DNA from: Microbacterium sp. p3-SID336
Lineage (GTDB): Bacteria; Actinomycetota; Actinomycetes; Actinomycetales; Microbacteriaceae
Length of the DNA: 63,332 nt
NCBI RefSeq assembly: GCF_025143365.1
Contig: NZ_JALXPE010000019.1
Span: forward strand, 1-63,332
Direction: 5' to 3'
Shown in pieces: positions 46,496 to 56,037 of the stretch. The translations under genes were made by a program, and so were the position numbers. The notes beneath the pieces were generated by a model, which was not told the DNA's origin, did no database searches, and saw nothing but the letters and a program-made list of their open reading frames with translations. How positions within the stretch are numbered: position 1 is the first letter of the stretch; each line of letters starts with the position of its first letter.

Positions 46496-47464
46496 TCAAC
46501 CCACGGGCCGCGGCTCCTTCGCCATGTACTCGCTCTCCAGCGCCGCGAGCCGCGCGCCCTCCTCCCGCAGATGCCCCAGCAGGGCGGTCGCGGCAGGCGA
46601 GGGCGCCCGATCCTTGGGCAGCGTCACCCCGACCGAGCGGCGGATCGAGCTGAGCGGCGTGGGGAGGATCCGCAGCTCCCTGTCGTCCACCGCGATGAAC
46701 ATCGGCAGCGCCGCGATCACGTCCGTCGAGATGAGCAGAGTGCGCAGCGTCAGCATCGACGTGCACTCCACCCGGTCGGGCGGCAGCGGCAGCCCCTCGT
46801 GGAAGAACACGGCCTCCAGCTCGGCGCGCAGTGCGGTCTGCGCGACCGGGAAGATCCAGGGATACGACAGCAGCTCGGCCAGCGAGTTCGCCTTCGCCCC
46901 GCCGAGCACGGGATGGCCCGCGCGAGCCACCAGCCGGATGGGCTCCTGGTGCAGCCGCTCCTGTTCGAGCCGCACGGGCACCGTCGGCGAGAGCCGGCCC
47001 ACGGTGAGGTCGAGGTCGCCGGCGAGCAGCAGCTGCTGCAGCGTGTCCGGCGTGCCCTCGCGCACCACCACGGTGAGGCGCGGGTGCTCGGCCTTGAGCC
47101 CGGCGATCGCCCGGGGCAGCAGCAGGTTCGACCCGGCGAGGTGCGTGCCGACCGTGACGGTGCCGAGCTGTCCGGACTGCAGCAGTCGCACCTCCTCGCC
47201 CGCGGCGCGCAGCTCGGCGAGGACCGACCGGGCGCGCTCGATGAAGGAGTGCCCGTACGGCGTCGGTCGCACGCCCCGGGGCAGTCGCTCGAATAGCGGC
47301 ACCCCCAGCACCTCCTCCACCTCGCGCAGGCCGCGGGTCACCACGGGCTGGGTGATGTGCAGCGACTCGGCAGCGCGCACGAGGGTGCCCTCGTCGGCGA
47401 TGGCGGTGACGAGGACGAGGTGCCGGATCTTGACCCGGCCGTCGAGCAGGCGATCGGTGGCCAT
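46496..47464 (-). CDS. LysR-family transcriptional regulator
   Basis: A 322-residue regulator. The N-terminal winged helix-turn-helix spans residues 1-65 (IRHLVLVTAIADEGTLVRAAESLHITQPVV). The rest is a periplasmic-binding-like effector domain beginning GTVTVGTHLAGSNLLLPRAI. It is divergent from the 3-hydroxyanthranilate pathway operon, the classic position of a pathway activator; the effector may be a pathway intermediate. ATG 47464 is preferred to longer forms because its position leaves the shared motif upstream. Confidence 0.9.
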   Translation of the reverse strand: MATDRLLDGRVKIRHLVLVTAIADEGTLVRAAESLHITQPVVTRGLREVEEVLGVPLFERLPRGVRPTPYGHSFIERARSVLAELRAAGEEVRLLQSGQLGTVTVGTHLAGSNLLLPRAIAGLKAEHPRLTVVVREGTPDTLQQLLLAGDLDLTVGRLSPTVPVRLEQERLHQEPIRLVARAGHPVLGGAKANSLAELLSYPWIFPVAQTALRAELEAVFFHEGLPLPPDRVECTSMLTLRTLLISTDVIAALPMFIAVDDRELRILPTPLSSIRRSVGVTLPKDRAPSPAATALLGHLREEGARLAALESEYMAKEPRPVG

Positions 47465-47478
47465 GACCGGGACTATAG

Positions 47479-47490
47479 CCGTGCGGGCAT
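47479..47490. promoter_or_regulatory. Candidate LysR-type site in the divergent promoter
   Basis: CCGTGCGGGCAT lies 15 bp upstream of lysR and 57 bp upstream of the aldehyde dehydrogenase start, and recurs at 46483-46494. The surrounding ATAGCCGTGCGGGCAT has a weak T-N11-A pattern. Confidence 0.5.
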
Positions 47491-47546
47491 GGCAGTGCAT
47501 CAAGAGAGTATTTGTCGGCATCCCTCCGGCTTCCTAGCCTGAGCCC

Positions 47547-49055
47547 ATGCCTTCCGAGACGATGACGCCTCCGCTCCGTGCCGCCGAGCCGGGGCGCGCA
47601 CCCCGCGCGATCCACAACATGATCGCCGGCGAGCGCGTCGAGGGCGTCGGCCTCTTCACCAAGATCGACCCCGTCGACGGCACCGTGATCGCCGAGGTGC
47701 ACGAGGCCGGCGCCGAGCAGGTCGACCGCGCGGTGGCCGCGGCCCGCGCGGCGTTCGACGGACCCTGGGGTCGCATGACCGTCGCCGAGCGCGCCCGCCT
47801 GCTGCGCGGCGTCGCCGACGCCATCGACCGCCGCGCCGACGAGCTCGTGGCCGCGGAGGTGGGCGACACCGGCAAGCCGGAATCCCTCGCCCGCGACCTC
47901 GACGTGGCCAGGGCTGCCGCGAACTTCCGCTCCTTCGCCGACACCGTGTCCGCGACCGGCCTCGACTCCTTCCTCACCGAGCTGCCCGACGGGCGCCGCG
48001 CCCTCAACTACGCCGTGCGCAAGCCGCTCGGGGTCGTCGCCGTGATCGTGCCGTGGAACCTGCCGCTGCTCCTGCTCACCTGGAAGCTCGCGCCGGCTCT
48101 CGCGACCGGCAATACGGTCGTCATCAAGCCCTCCGAGGAGACCCCGTCCTCGGCCACGCTGCTCGCCGAGATCCTCGCGGAAGCCGGGGTTCCCGCGGGC
48201 GTGGTGAACGTGGTCCACGGCTTCGGCGCCGACTCCGCCGGCGAGGCCCTGACCCGCCACCCCGGCATCGACGGGGTGACCTTCACGGGCGAGTCGTCGA
48301 CCGGCTCCGCGATCATGCGCGCGGTCGCCCCGCGCGTGCGACCCGTGTCGTTCGAGCTCGGGGGCAAGAACGCCGCCGTGGTCTTCGCGGACGCCGACCT
48401 CGACGCCGCGGTCGCCGGGCTCGCGCGCAGCACCTACCTCAACACGGGCCAGGTCTGCCTGTGCACCGAGCGCATCTACGTCGAGCGCTCCGTGTTCGAC
48501 GACGTGGCCGCGGGGCTCGCGGAGCACGCCGCCCGCCTGCGCCTCGGCCGCCCGGAGGATCCCGCCACGACCACCGGCCCCCTCATCTCGCAGGCCCATC
48601 GGCAGAAGGTGCAGTCCTACCTCGACCTCGCGGTCGCCGAGGGCGCCACCGTGCTCGCGGGCGGCGGCATCCCCACCCTCGGCGACGGCCTCGACGGCGG
48701 CTCCTGGATCGAGCCCACCCTGTGGACCGGCCTCGACAACAGTCACCGCACGGTGCGCGAAGAGGTGTTCGGCCCGGTCGCCGCCCTCATCCCGTTCGAC
48801 ACCGAAGAGGAGGCGATCCGGCTGGCGAACGACACCGACTACGGGCTCGCCGCCGTCACCTGGACCACCGACCTGACCCGCGGACACCGCGTCGCCCAGC
48901 AGATGCGGGTCGGCATGTCGTGGGTCAACACCTGGTACCTGCGCGACCTGCGCAGCCCCTTCGGCGGTGTCGGGCTCTCCGGCATCGGCCGCGAGGGCGG
49001 CCATCACTCGCTCGAGTTCTACACCGAGCCGACGAACGTCTGCGTGCAGCTGTGA
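47547..49055 (+). CDS. nbaE: 2-aminomuconate 6-semialdehyde dehydrogenase
   Basis: A 502-residue aldehyde dehydrogenase that oxidises 2-aminomuconate semialdehyde to 2-aminomuconate with NAD. N171 in VPWNLP, E270 in SFELGGKN and the nucleophile C304 in GQVCLC are all present. The operon that follows contains every neighbour of this step, which supports the specific assignment over a general ALDH. Start ATG 47547 has no good ribosome-binding site, so a short leader or leaderless message is possible. Confidence 0.88.
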   Translation: MPSETMTPPLRAAEPGRAPRAIHNMIAGERVEGVGLFTKIDPVDGTVIAEVHEAGAEQVDRAVAAARAAFDGPWGRMTVAERARLLRGVADAIDRRADELVAAEVGDTGKPESLARDLDVARAAANFRSFADTVSATGLDSFLTELPDGRRALNYAVRKPLGVVAVIVPWNLPLLLLTWKLAPALATGNTVVIKPSEETPSSATLLAEILAEAGVPAGVVNVVHGFGADSAGEALTRHPGIDGVTFTGESSTGSAIMRAVAPRVRPVSFELGGKNAAVVFADADLDAAVAGLARSTYLNTGQVCLCTERIYVERSVFDDVAAGLAEHAARLRLGRPEDPATTTGPLISQAHRQKVQSYLDLAVAEGATVLAGGGIPTLGDGLDGGSWIEPTLWTGLDNSHRTVREEVFGPVAALIPFDTEEEAIRLANDTDYGLAAVTWTTDLTRGHRVAQQMRVGMSWVNTWYLRDLRSPFGGVGLSGIGREGGHHSLEFYTEPTNVCVQL

Positions 49056-49882
49056 CCGGGACGACCGCGACCGAGGCCGTCCGCGCCGCCGACGAGCGGC
49101 TGCGCGCGGCCGCGGCATCCGGCCGTCCGTGCGCCCCCGTGCGCGACCTGATCGGCGACAGCGACCAGGATGCCGCGTACGCGGTGCAGTCGCTCGGCAT
49201 CGCCCGGCGCCTCGACGAGGGTCGGCGCGTGGTCGGCCGCAAGATCGGGCTCACCTCGTCGGTCGTGCAGGCGCAGCTCGGCGTGGACACCCCCGACTAC
49301 GGCGTGCTGCTGGACGACATGATCGTGGCCGACCGGGAGCCGCTCGACCTCGGCCGCTTCCTGCAGCCCCGCGTCGAGGCCGAGGTCGCGTTCGTGCTCG
49401 GGCGTGACCTGGACCTGCCGACCGCCACCGTGGCGGACGTGCTGCGGGCCACCGAGTTCGTGCTCGCGGCGATCGAGGTCGTGGACTCCCGGGTCGCCGG
49501 ATGGGACATCACGATCGCGGACACCGTCGCCGACAACGCCTCCAGCGGCGCGGTCGTGCTCGGCACCACCCCGCGACGCCTCGACGGGTTCGACCTCACC
49601 GAACTGGGCATGAGCCTGGAGCGCGACGCGACCCCCGTGTCCACGGGCAGTGGCGCCGCGTGCCTCGGCAGTCCCGTGATCGCGGTGGCCTGGCTCGCGC
49701 GCGAGGTGGCGCGACGCGGACAGCCGCTGCGGGCGGGAGAGGTGATCCTGTCCGGCGCGCTCGGCCCCATGGTCGACGCGACCGCCGGCGTGTACCGCGC
49801 CCGGCTCGACGCACTCGGCGAGGTGCGGGCCGACTTCCGCCGCACCGCCTCGGACACCTCCACGGAAGGAGCGGCCGCATGA
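49052..49882 (+). CDS. mhpD: 2-oxopent-4-enoate hydratase (MhpD/DmpE-like)
   Basis: A 276-residue member of the hydratase/decarboxylase family. It adds water to 2-oxopent-4-enoate to give 4-hydroxy-2-oxovalerate. [38 protein letters not shown] (metal-binding glutamates) and IVDSR-like [20 protein letters not shown] are the hallmarks. GTG 49052 overlaps the dehydrogenase stop by 4 bp. The paralogue at 51845 is the decarboxylase; which of the two does which step rests on similarity and order. Confidence 0.85.
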   Translation: MTGTTATEAVRAADERLRAAAASGRPCAPVRDLIGDSDQDAAYAVQSLGIARRLDEGRRVVGRKIGLTSSVVQAQLGVDTPDYGVLLDDMIVADREPLDLGRFLQPRVEAEVAFVLGRDLDLPTATVADVLRATEFVLAAIEVVDSRVAGWDITIADTVADNASSGAVVLGTTPRRLDGFDLTELGMSLERDATPVSTGSGAACLGSPVIAVAWLAREVARRGQPLRAGEVILSGALGPMVDATAGVYRARLDALGEVRADFRRTASDTSTEGAAA

Positions 49883-50817
49883 GCACGGGCATCGCCATCA
49901 TCGGGTCGGGCAACATCGGCACCGATCTGCTGATCAAGGTCATCCGACTGTCGAAGACGCTGCATCCGGTCGCGATGGCCGGCATCGACGAGCACTCGGA
50001 CGGGCTCGCCCGCGCCAGGCGCCTGGGCGTCGCGACCACGCACGAGGGCATCGACGGGCTCATCGCGATGCCGGAGTTCGCCGACGTCGAGCTCGTGTTC
50101 GACGCGACCTCGGCCGGCGCGCACGCCCGCAACGACGCCCTGGTGCGCAACGCCAGGCGGCTCATGGTCGACCTCACCCCCGCGGCGATCGGCCCCTACG
50201 TGGTGCCGGTCGTGAATCTGGGAGCGCATCTCGACGCCACCAACGTGAACATGGTCACGTGCGGCGGCCAGGCGACCGTGCCGATGGTGGCCGCGGTCTC
50301 GCGCGTGGCCCCGGTCGCGTACGCCGAGATCGTGGCGTCGATCGCCTCGAAGTCCGCCGGCCCCGGCACCAGGGCCAACATCGACGAGTTCACGCAGACC
50401 ACGGCCAGGGCCATCGAGGTCATCGGCGGCGCGGAGCGCGGCAAGGCCATCATCGTGCTGAACCCCGCCGATCCCCCGCTGATCATGCGCGACACCGTGT
50501 TCTGCCTGGTGGAAGGCGACCCCGACGCGCTCGACCGCGACGCCGTCCGCACCTCGGTGGCCGACATGGTCGCGGCCGTGCAGGAGTACGTGGGCGGCTA
50601 TCGCCTCAAGCAGGAGGTGCAGTTCGACGCGGTGGACGAGCCCTTCGTCCCTGCGCTGAACCGTCCGTTCCGCGGCACCAGGGTCACCGTGCTGCTGGAG
50701 GTCGCCGGGGCGGGGCACTATCTTCCCGAGTACGCGGGCAATCTCGACATCATGACCTCGGCCGCCCTGCGCACCGCCGAGCGCCTCGTCGCCGAACGGA
50801 CAGGGGTCCCCGCATGA
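49879..50817 (+). CDS. mhpF: Acetaldehyde dehydrogenase (acylating)
   Basis: A 312-residue enzyme that turns acetaldehyde and CoA into acetyl-CoA. The NAD-binding start is [12 protein letters not shown], and the acyl-thioester cysteine is C128 in [12 protein letters not shown]. The length fits DmpF/MhpF. It normally forms a channelling complex with the aldolase encoded next. ATG 49879 overlaps the hydratase stop by 4 bp. Confidence 0.95.
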   Translation: MSTGIAIIGSGNIGTDLLIKVIRLSKTLHPVAMAGIDEHSDGLARARRLGVATTHEGIDGLIAMPEFADVELVFDATSAGAHARNDALVRNARRLMVDLTPAAIGPYVVPVVNLGAHLDATNVNMVTCGGQATVPMVAAVSRVAPVAYAEIVASIASKSAGPGTRANIDEFTQTTARAIEVIGGAERGKAIIVLNPADPPLIMRDTVFCLVEGDPDALDRDAVRTSVADMVAAVQEYVGGYRLKQEVQFDAVDEPFVPALNRPFRGTRVTVLLEVAGAGHYLPEYAGNLDIMTSAALRTAERLVAERTGVPA

Positions 50818-51848
50818 CCGCCACCCCCCGCGTCTATGTGCAGGACGTCACCCTCCGCGACGGCATGCACGCGATCGGCCACGGCTACACGATCGATCAG
50901 GTGCGCGACATCGCGCGGGCCCTGGAAGCCGCCGGCGTCGACGCGATCGAGGTCGCGCACGGCGACGGCCTCGGCGGGTCCAGCGTCGCGTACGGGCAGG
51001 GAGCCCACACCGACGGGGACTGGATCGAGGCCGCCGCCCAAGTGCTCGACCGCGCCGTGCTGACCACGCTCATCCTGCCCGGCATCGGGACGATCGACGA
51101 CCTCGCCCGCGCTCGGGACCTCGGCGTCGCGAGCGTGCGCGTGGCCACGCACTGCACCGAGGCCGACGTGGCCGTGCAGCACATCGGCTGGGCCCGCGAG
51201 CACGGCATGGACGTCTCCGGGTTCCTCATGATGAGCCACCTCAACGACCCGCGCGGGCTCGCGGAGCAGGCGAAGATCATGGAGGACGCGGGGGCGCACT
51301 GCGTCTACGTGACCGACTCCGGCGGACGCCTCACCATGGGGGACGTCGCGGCGCGCGTCGACGCCTACCGCGACGTGCTCGACCCGGACACCGAGATCGG
51401 CATCCACGCGCACGAGAACCTGTCGCTCAGCGTGGCCAACAGCATCACCGCGGTGGAGCACGGCGTCCGTCGCGTGGACGCCTCGCTCGCGGGGCAGGGC
51501 GCCGGTGCGGGCAACTGTCCCCTCGAGGCGTTCATCGCCGTGGCCGACCTGCTCGGATGGGAGCACGGCTGCGACCTGTTCGCCCTGCAGGATGCGGCCG
51601 AGGAGCTGGTGCGGCCGTTGCAGCGTCGCCCGGTGCGGGTCGACAGGGAGACCCTCGCGCTCGGCTATGCGGGCGTGTACTCCAGCTTCCTGCTGCACGC
51701 CGAGCGGGCCGCGGCACGGCACGGCCTCGACGCCCGCGCCATCCTCGTCGAACTCGGGCGCCGCCGCATGGTCGGCGGGCAGGAGGACATGATCGTGGAC
51801 GTCGCGCTCGATCTCGCCGCCGAGGCCGCGAGCGGGGTGCGCGCATGA
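50814..51848 (+). CDS. mhpE: 4-hydroxy-2-oxovalerate aldolase
   Basis: A 344-residue TIM-barrel lyase that splits 4-hydroxy-2-oxovalerate into pyruvate and acetaldehyde. [13 protein letters not shown] holds the catalytic R15-D16, and [15 protein letters not shown] carries the metal histidines. It overlaps both neighbours by 4 bp and should form a DmpFG-like complex with the acetaldehyde dehydrogenase. Confidence 0.96.
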   Translation: MTATPRVYVQDVTLRDGMHAIGHGYTIDQVRDIARALEAAGVDAIEVAHGDGLGGSSVAYGQGAHTDGDWIEAAAQVLDRAVLTTLILPGIGTIDDLARARDLGVASVRVATHCTEADVAVQHIGWAREHGMDVSGFLMMSHLNDPRGLAEQAKIMEDAGAHCVYVTDSGGRLTMGDVAARVDAYRDVLDPDTEIGIHAHENLSLSVANSITAVEHGVRRVDASLAGQGAGAGNCPLEAFIAVADLLGWEHGCDLFALQDAAEELVRPLQRRPVRVDRETLALGYAGVYSSFLLHAERAAARHGLDARAILVELGRRRMVGGQEDMIVDVALDLAAEAASGVRA

Positions 51849-52651
51849 GCGTGGACGCGGTGTTCGCCGCCGCCCTCGACACCGCGCAGCGCACCGCCGC
51901 CCCCATCAGCCAGCTGTCCGCCGCCGACGCGGTCGGTCTGGACACGGCCTATGCCACGCAGCACGCGCTGATCGCCCGGAGGCTCGCCCGCGGCGAACGC
52001 GTCGCGGGGGTCAAGCTGGGCTTCACGAGCAGGGCGAAGGCGCAGCAGATGGGTGTGCACGACGTGATCCTCGGCACGCTGACGGATGCCATGCGCCTCG
52101 ACGACGGCGCCGTGTTCGACCGCCGCTCCGCCATCCACCCGCGCGTCGAGCCCGAGGTCGCGTATCTCCTGGCCGCCGACGTCGACGGCACCGCGGGGGA
52201 TCGACCCCTGTCGTCGCTCGTCGCCGCAGTCGCCCCGGCGCTGGAGATCATCGACTCGCGGTACCGCGACTTCCGCTTCAGCCTGGCCGACGTGATCGCC
52301 GACAACGCCTCGGCCGCGGCCTATGCGATCGGCCCCTGGACCCCGCTCAACCGGGCGGGCGCCCTCGACAACAGGGCCGTCCGGCTGGAGATCGACGGCA
52401 GGACGGTGGCCACCGGCTCCACGGCCGCCATCCTCGGCGACCCGGGCAGAGCCATCGGCGCCGCGGCGCGCCTGGCCGCACGCCATGGCTTCACCCTGCG
52501 CGCCGGCACCGTGCTGCTCGCGGGAGCGGCCACCGCCGCACTCCCGCTGCCCGGTCGCGGCGTGGTCGACGCCGCCGTCGCCAGGCTCGGGCGCGCCATC
52601 CTCCGTACCGACGACGGCACCGCCCCCGGCGCCGGAGAGGCAGCATCATGA
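51845..52651 (+). CDS. 4-oxalocrotonate (2-oxo-3-hexenedioate) decarboxylase
   Basis: A 268-residue member of the same family as the gene at 49052. [31 protein letters not shown] and [21 protein letters not shown] are typical. It probably removes CO2 from 4-oxalocrotonate, the deaminated product of 2-aminomuconate, giving 2-oxopent-4-enoate. Overlaps of 4 bp on both sides show tight coupling. A swap of roles with the 49052 paralogue cannot be excluded. Confidence 0.83.
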   Translation: MSVDAVFAAALDTAQRTAAPISQLSAADAVGLDTAYATQHALIARRLARGERVAGVKLGFTSRAKAQQMGVHDVILGTLTDAMRLDDGAVFDRRSAIHPRVEPEVAYLLAADVDGTAGDRPLSSLVAAVAPALEIIDSRYRDFRFSLADVIADNASAAAYAIGPWTPLNRAGALDNRAVRLEIDGRTVATGSTAAILGDPGRAIGAAARLAARHGFTLRAGTVLLAGAATAALPLPGRGVVDAAVARLGRAILRTDDGTAPGAGEAAS

Positions 52652-53163
52652 CCGACTCCCCTCGCACGACCGACCCCGCAGGCACGACCGGCCCCGCGGA
52701 CGAGCGCGACTCCCGCGGCATCCTCGCCGAGGGACGGGCCACGCCGCGCGGCCGCTTCCCGCACGCCCGGGTCTCCGGGGATCTCGTATTCGTCTCCGGC
52801 ACGTCCAGCCGCCGTCCGGACAACACGATCGCCGGCGCCGAGGTCGATGCGCTCGGCGCCACGCGGCTCGACATCGCGGTGCAGACCCGTGCGGTGATCG
52901 AGAACATCCGCGGCGTGCTCGCAGCCGCCGGCTGCGGGCTGGAGGACCTCGTGCAGGCCACCGCGTTCCTCGTCGACATGAACGACTTCGCACCGTACAA
53001 CGCCGTGTGGGCCGAGTACTTCGACGAGCAGGGCCCGGCCCGCACGACCGTCGCGGTGCACGCCCTCCCCCACCCGCACCTGCGCATCGAGATCCAGGCG
53101 ATCGCGCGACGCCCGCAGACCACCGACCGCACCACCGCTGCCACTCTCGAGGAGGAGAAATGA
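52648..53163 (+). CDS. nbaF: 2-aminomuconate deaminase (RidA/YjgF family)
   Basis: A 171-residue RidA-fold protein with an extra polar N-terminus of about 30 residues. VSGDLVFVSGTSSRRPDNT, IRGVLAAAGCGLEDLVQATAFL and LPHPHLRIEIQAIA follow the family pattern. In this operon it should remove ammonia from 2-aminomuconate to give 4-oxalocrotonate. The stop overlaps the dioxygenase start (ATGA). Confidence 0.87.
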   Translation: MTDSPRTTDPAGTTGPADERDSRGILAEGRATPRGRFPHARVSGDLVFVSGTSSRRPDNTIAGAEVDALGATRLDIAVQTRAVIENIRGVLAAAGCGLEDLVQATAFLVDMNDFAPYNAVWAEYFDEQGPARTTVAVHALPHPHLRIEIQAIARRPQTTDRTTAATLEEEK

Positions 53164-53684
53164 GCACCATCCCACCCGTCATCGATTTCGCCGCATGGAT
53201 CAAGGAGAACGAGCACCTCCTGAAGCCGCCGGTCAACAACAAGGCCGCGTGGACGCCGATGGGCGACTTCATCGTGCAGGTCGTCGGCGGTCCCAACCAG
53301 CGCACGGACTTCCACTTCGACCCGTACGAGGAGTGGTTCTACCAGTACCGCGGCAACATGCACGTGAACATCCAGACGCCGGAGGGCCTGCAGCGCATCG
53401 ACATCCGCGAGGGCGAGATGTGGCTGCTGCCCGGCAACGTGTTCCACTCCCCGCAGCGCCCCGAGGAGGGGTCGATCGGCATCGTGATCGAGCGCATCCG
53501 CGAGGAGGGCACGCTCGAGAAGTTCGCCTGGTTCTGCCCGAACTGCAACACGAAGGTGCACGAGGTCGAGCTGCAGGTGCGCGACATCGTGGAGGACCTC
53601 CCGCCCGTGTTCCGCGAGTTCTACGAGAGCGAAGAGGGGCGCACCTGCCCCGCGTGCGGCGCCGTCCATCCCGGCAAGGGCTGA
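53160..53684 (+). CDS. nbaC: 3-hydroxyanthranilate 3,4-dioxygenase
   Basis: A 174-residue cupin enzyme that opens 3-hydroxyanthranilate to 2-amino-3-carboxymuconate semialdehyde. The iron ligands H52, E58 and H96 appear in DFHFDPYEEWFYQ and NVFHSP. The C-terminus has CPNC and CPAC pairs, the rubredoxin-like second metal site found in bacterial enzymes. GGAGG lies just before ATG 53160. Confidence 0.96.
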   Translation: MSTIPPVIDFAAWIKENEHLLKPPVNNKAAWTPMGDFIVQVVGGPNQRTDFHFDPYEEWFYQYRGNMHVNIQTPEGLQRIDIREGEMWLLPGNVFHSPQRPEEGSIGIVIERIREEGTLEKFAWFCPNCNTKVHEVELQVRDIVEDLPPVFREFYESEEGRTCPACGAVHPGKG

Positions 53685-53691
53685 CGCGGCA

Positions 53692-54684
53692 TTGGGCACG
53701 ATCGACGTCCATACGCACTTCGTGCCGAGCGCCTGGCCCGACCTGTCCACGCAGGTCGGGCCGGGGCTCTGGCCGACCCTGCGCGTGGACTCCGAGCGCG
53801 AGGCGATGATCATGCTCGGCGAGTCCGAGTTCCGTCGCATCGGCGACGACTGCTGGGACGCCGCGGTGCGCCTGGCCGACATGGACGCGGACGGCGTCGA
53901 GATGCAGGTCGTCTCCCCGACGCCGCTGTTCTTCTCCTATGACAAGAGCGGAGACGAGGCGGTCAGGGTCGCGCGCATCTTCAACGACCTCGCCCTGGAG
54001 ATCTGCGCGCCCGCGCCCGACCGGCTCATCCCGTTCGCGCAGGTGCCGCTGCAGGACCCGGACGCCGCGTGCGTCGAGGCCGACCGCGCGATCGCGTCCG
54101 GCCATGCCGGCGTGGAGATCGGCAACCACGTGGGCGACCGCGACCTCGACGACGCCGGGATCGTCACGTTCCTGCAGCACTGCGCCGACCGCGGGATCCC
54201 CGTCTTCGTGCACCCGTGGGACATGGCCGGCTCCCCGCGGCTCGACCGCTGGATGGCCCGGTGGCTCACAGGCATGCCCGCGGAGACCCATCTGTCGATC
54301 ATCGCGCTGATCCTGGGCGGCGTGTTCGACCGGGTGCCGCCCACCCTCCGGCTCGCGTTCGCGCACGGCGGCGGCTCGTTCGCGTTCTGGCTCGGCCGGT
54401 TCGAGAATGCGTGGCGACAGCGGCCCGACGTGATCGGCGTGAGCGCGCAGCCGCCGTCCGCCTACCTCGACCGTTTCAGCGTCGACAGCGTCGTGTTCGA
54501 CCCCGCGGCACTGCGGCTCCTGGTCGACACGCTCGGCGCCTCCCAGGTGATGGTGGGCAGCGACTACCCGTACCCGCTGGGCGAGCGGCCCGTGGGCGGC
54601 GTCGTGCATCGCTCCGACTTCCTCGACGCGGCGCAGAAGAGCGCCATCCTCCGCGGCAACGCCCTGCGGTTCCTCGGCCGCTGA
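53692..54684 (+). CDS. nbaD: 2-amino-3-carboxymuconate-6-semialdehyde decarboxylase (ACMSD)
   Basis: A 330-residue amidohydrolase-fold decarboxylase using zinc. The N-terminus IDVHTHFVP gives H7 and H9, HPWDMAG and FAHGGGSFAFWLGR supply further active-site residues, and VGSDYPYPLGE the conserved aspartate. TTG 53692 is the only start that preserves the metal motif. It removes CO2 from the dioxygenase product, giving the substrate of the aldehyde dehydrogenase at 47547. Confidence 0.94.
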   Translation: MGTIDVHTHFVPSAWPDLSTQVGPGLWPTLRVDSEREAMIMLGESEFRRIGDDCWDAAVRLADMDADGVEMQVVSPTPLFFSYDKSGDEAVRVARIFNDLALEICAPAPDRLIPFAQVPLQDPDAACVEADRAIASGHAGVEIGNHVGDRDLDDAGIVTFLQHCADRGIPVFVHPWDMAGSPRLDRWMARWLTGMPAETHLSIIALILGGVFDRVPPTLRLAFAHGGGSFAFWLGRFENAWRQRPDVIGVSAQPPSAYLDRFSVDSVVFDPAALRLLVDTLGASQVMVGSDYPYPLGERPVGGVVHRSDFLDAAQKSAILRGNALRFLGR

Positions 54685-54706
54685 CCCTCCGACCCGAAAG
54701 ACCCCC

Positions 54707-55981
54707 ATGAGCCTCACGTCCTCCCGCCCCGTCCTCGACCGAGCCACGTGCGAGGCCCTCGACGACACCGACCCGCTGGCCCCGTTCCGCGCGCGGTTCG
54801 TGCTGCCGGAGGGCGTGGTCTACCTCGACGGCAACTCGCTGGGCGCCCTCCCCCGCCACACCGCCGCGCACGTGCAGCGGGTGATCACGGAGGAGTGGGG
54901 TGTCGGTCTCATCCGCAGCTGGAACGACGCCGGGTGGTTCGCGAAGCCGCAGACCATCGGCGACCGCATCGCCCCGCTGATCGGTGCGGCGCCCGGTGAG
55001 GTCGTGCTCGGCGACTCCACCTCGGCGAGCCTGTTCCAGGCGGTCGTCGCTGCCGTGCGGATGCGCCCCGGCCGGCGGGTCATCGTCGCCGAGCGCGGCA
55101 ACTTCCCCACCGACCTGTACATGCTGGAGGCCGTGCAGGAGCTGCTGGGCGGGGGCGAACCCCTGGAGCGGCGCCTGATCTCGGACGACGGTCCCACGCT
55201 CGACGACGTGCTCGACGACCATGTCGCCGTGGTCGTGCTCACCCAGGTCGACTACCGCACCGGGCGGCTGCACGACCTCGCCGAGGTCACCCGCCGGGTG
55301 CAGGCCGCCGGCGCCCTGGTCGTGTGGGACCTGTGCCACAGCGCGGGGGCGCTGCCGATCGACCTGAACGGCGCGGGGGCCGACTTCGCGGTGGGCTGCA
55401 CGTACAAGTACCTCAACGGGGGCCCCGGCTCGCCGTCGTTCGTGTTCGCGGCCGAGCGGCACCACGCGGCCGCCCGCCCGGCGCTCACCGGATGGCACGG
55501 CCATGCCCGTCCGTTCGACTTCACGGTGGACTACGCCCCGGCGCCCGGCATCGAGCGCTTCCGCGTGGGCACGCCGCAGCTGCTGTCGGTCGCGGGACTG
55601 GAGGCGAGCCTGGACATCTGGGACGAGGTCGATCTGGAGCTCGTCCGGGAGAAGAGCCTGCGGCTGACGGAGCTGTTCCTGTCCCTCGTCGACACGCGCC
55701 TCGCGCCGCGGTGGGGCCTGCCGACCGTCACGCCGCGGGAGTCCGCGCGCCGCGGGAGCCAGGTGTCGCTGCGGCACGAAGACGGCTACGCCGTGATGCA
55801 GGCGCTGATCGAACGCGGCGTCATCGGCGACTTCCGCGCGCCCGACCTGATCCGCTTCGGCTTCACCCCGCTGTACACCTCGTACACGGACGTGTGGGAT
55901 GCGGTGGACGTGCTCCACGACGTGCTGGAGACCGAGGTGTGGCGCGAACCCCGGTTCGCCCGCCGCGGCACCGTCACCTGA
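54707..55981 (+). CDS. kynU: Kynureninase
   Basis: A 424-residue PLP enzyme that splits (3-hydroxy)kynurenine into (3-hydroxy)anthranilate and alanine. YLDGNSLGALPRHT, NFPTDLYML and the PLP lysine K234 in GCTYKYLNGGPG are present, with D208 in WDLCHSAG holding the pyridine nitrogen. It is the last gene of the operon and links it to tryptophan breakdown. Tryptophan dioxygenase, formamidase and kynurenine 3-monooxygenase are not in the window. Confidence 0.95.
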   Translation: MSLTSSRPVLDRATCEALDDTDPLAPFRARFVLPEGVVYLDGNSLGALPRHTAAHVQRVITEEWGVGLIRSWNDAGWFAKPQTIGDRIAPLIGAAPGEVVLGDSTSASLFQAVVAAVRMRPGRRVIVAERGNFPTDLYMLEAVQELLGGGEPLERRLISDDGPTLDDVLDDHVAVVVLTQVDYRTGRLHDLAEVTRRVQAAGALVVWDLCHSAGALPIDLNGAGADFAVGCTYKYLNGGPGSPSFVFAAERHHAAARPALTGWHGHARPFDFTVDYAPAPGIERFRVGTPQLLSVAGLEASLDIWDEVDLELVREKSLRLTELFLSLVDTRLAPRWGLPTVTPRESARRGSQVSLRHEDGYAVMQALIERGVIGDFRAPDLIRFGFTPLYTSYTDVWDAVDVLHDVLETEVWREPRFARRGTVT

Positions 55982-56037
55982 CCCACGGGTGAGTCAGGCG
56001 TTGTCCGCGCCCGGATGCGTCCCCGCGCCGACGCGGC

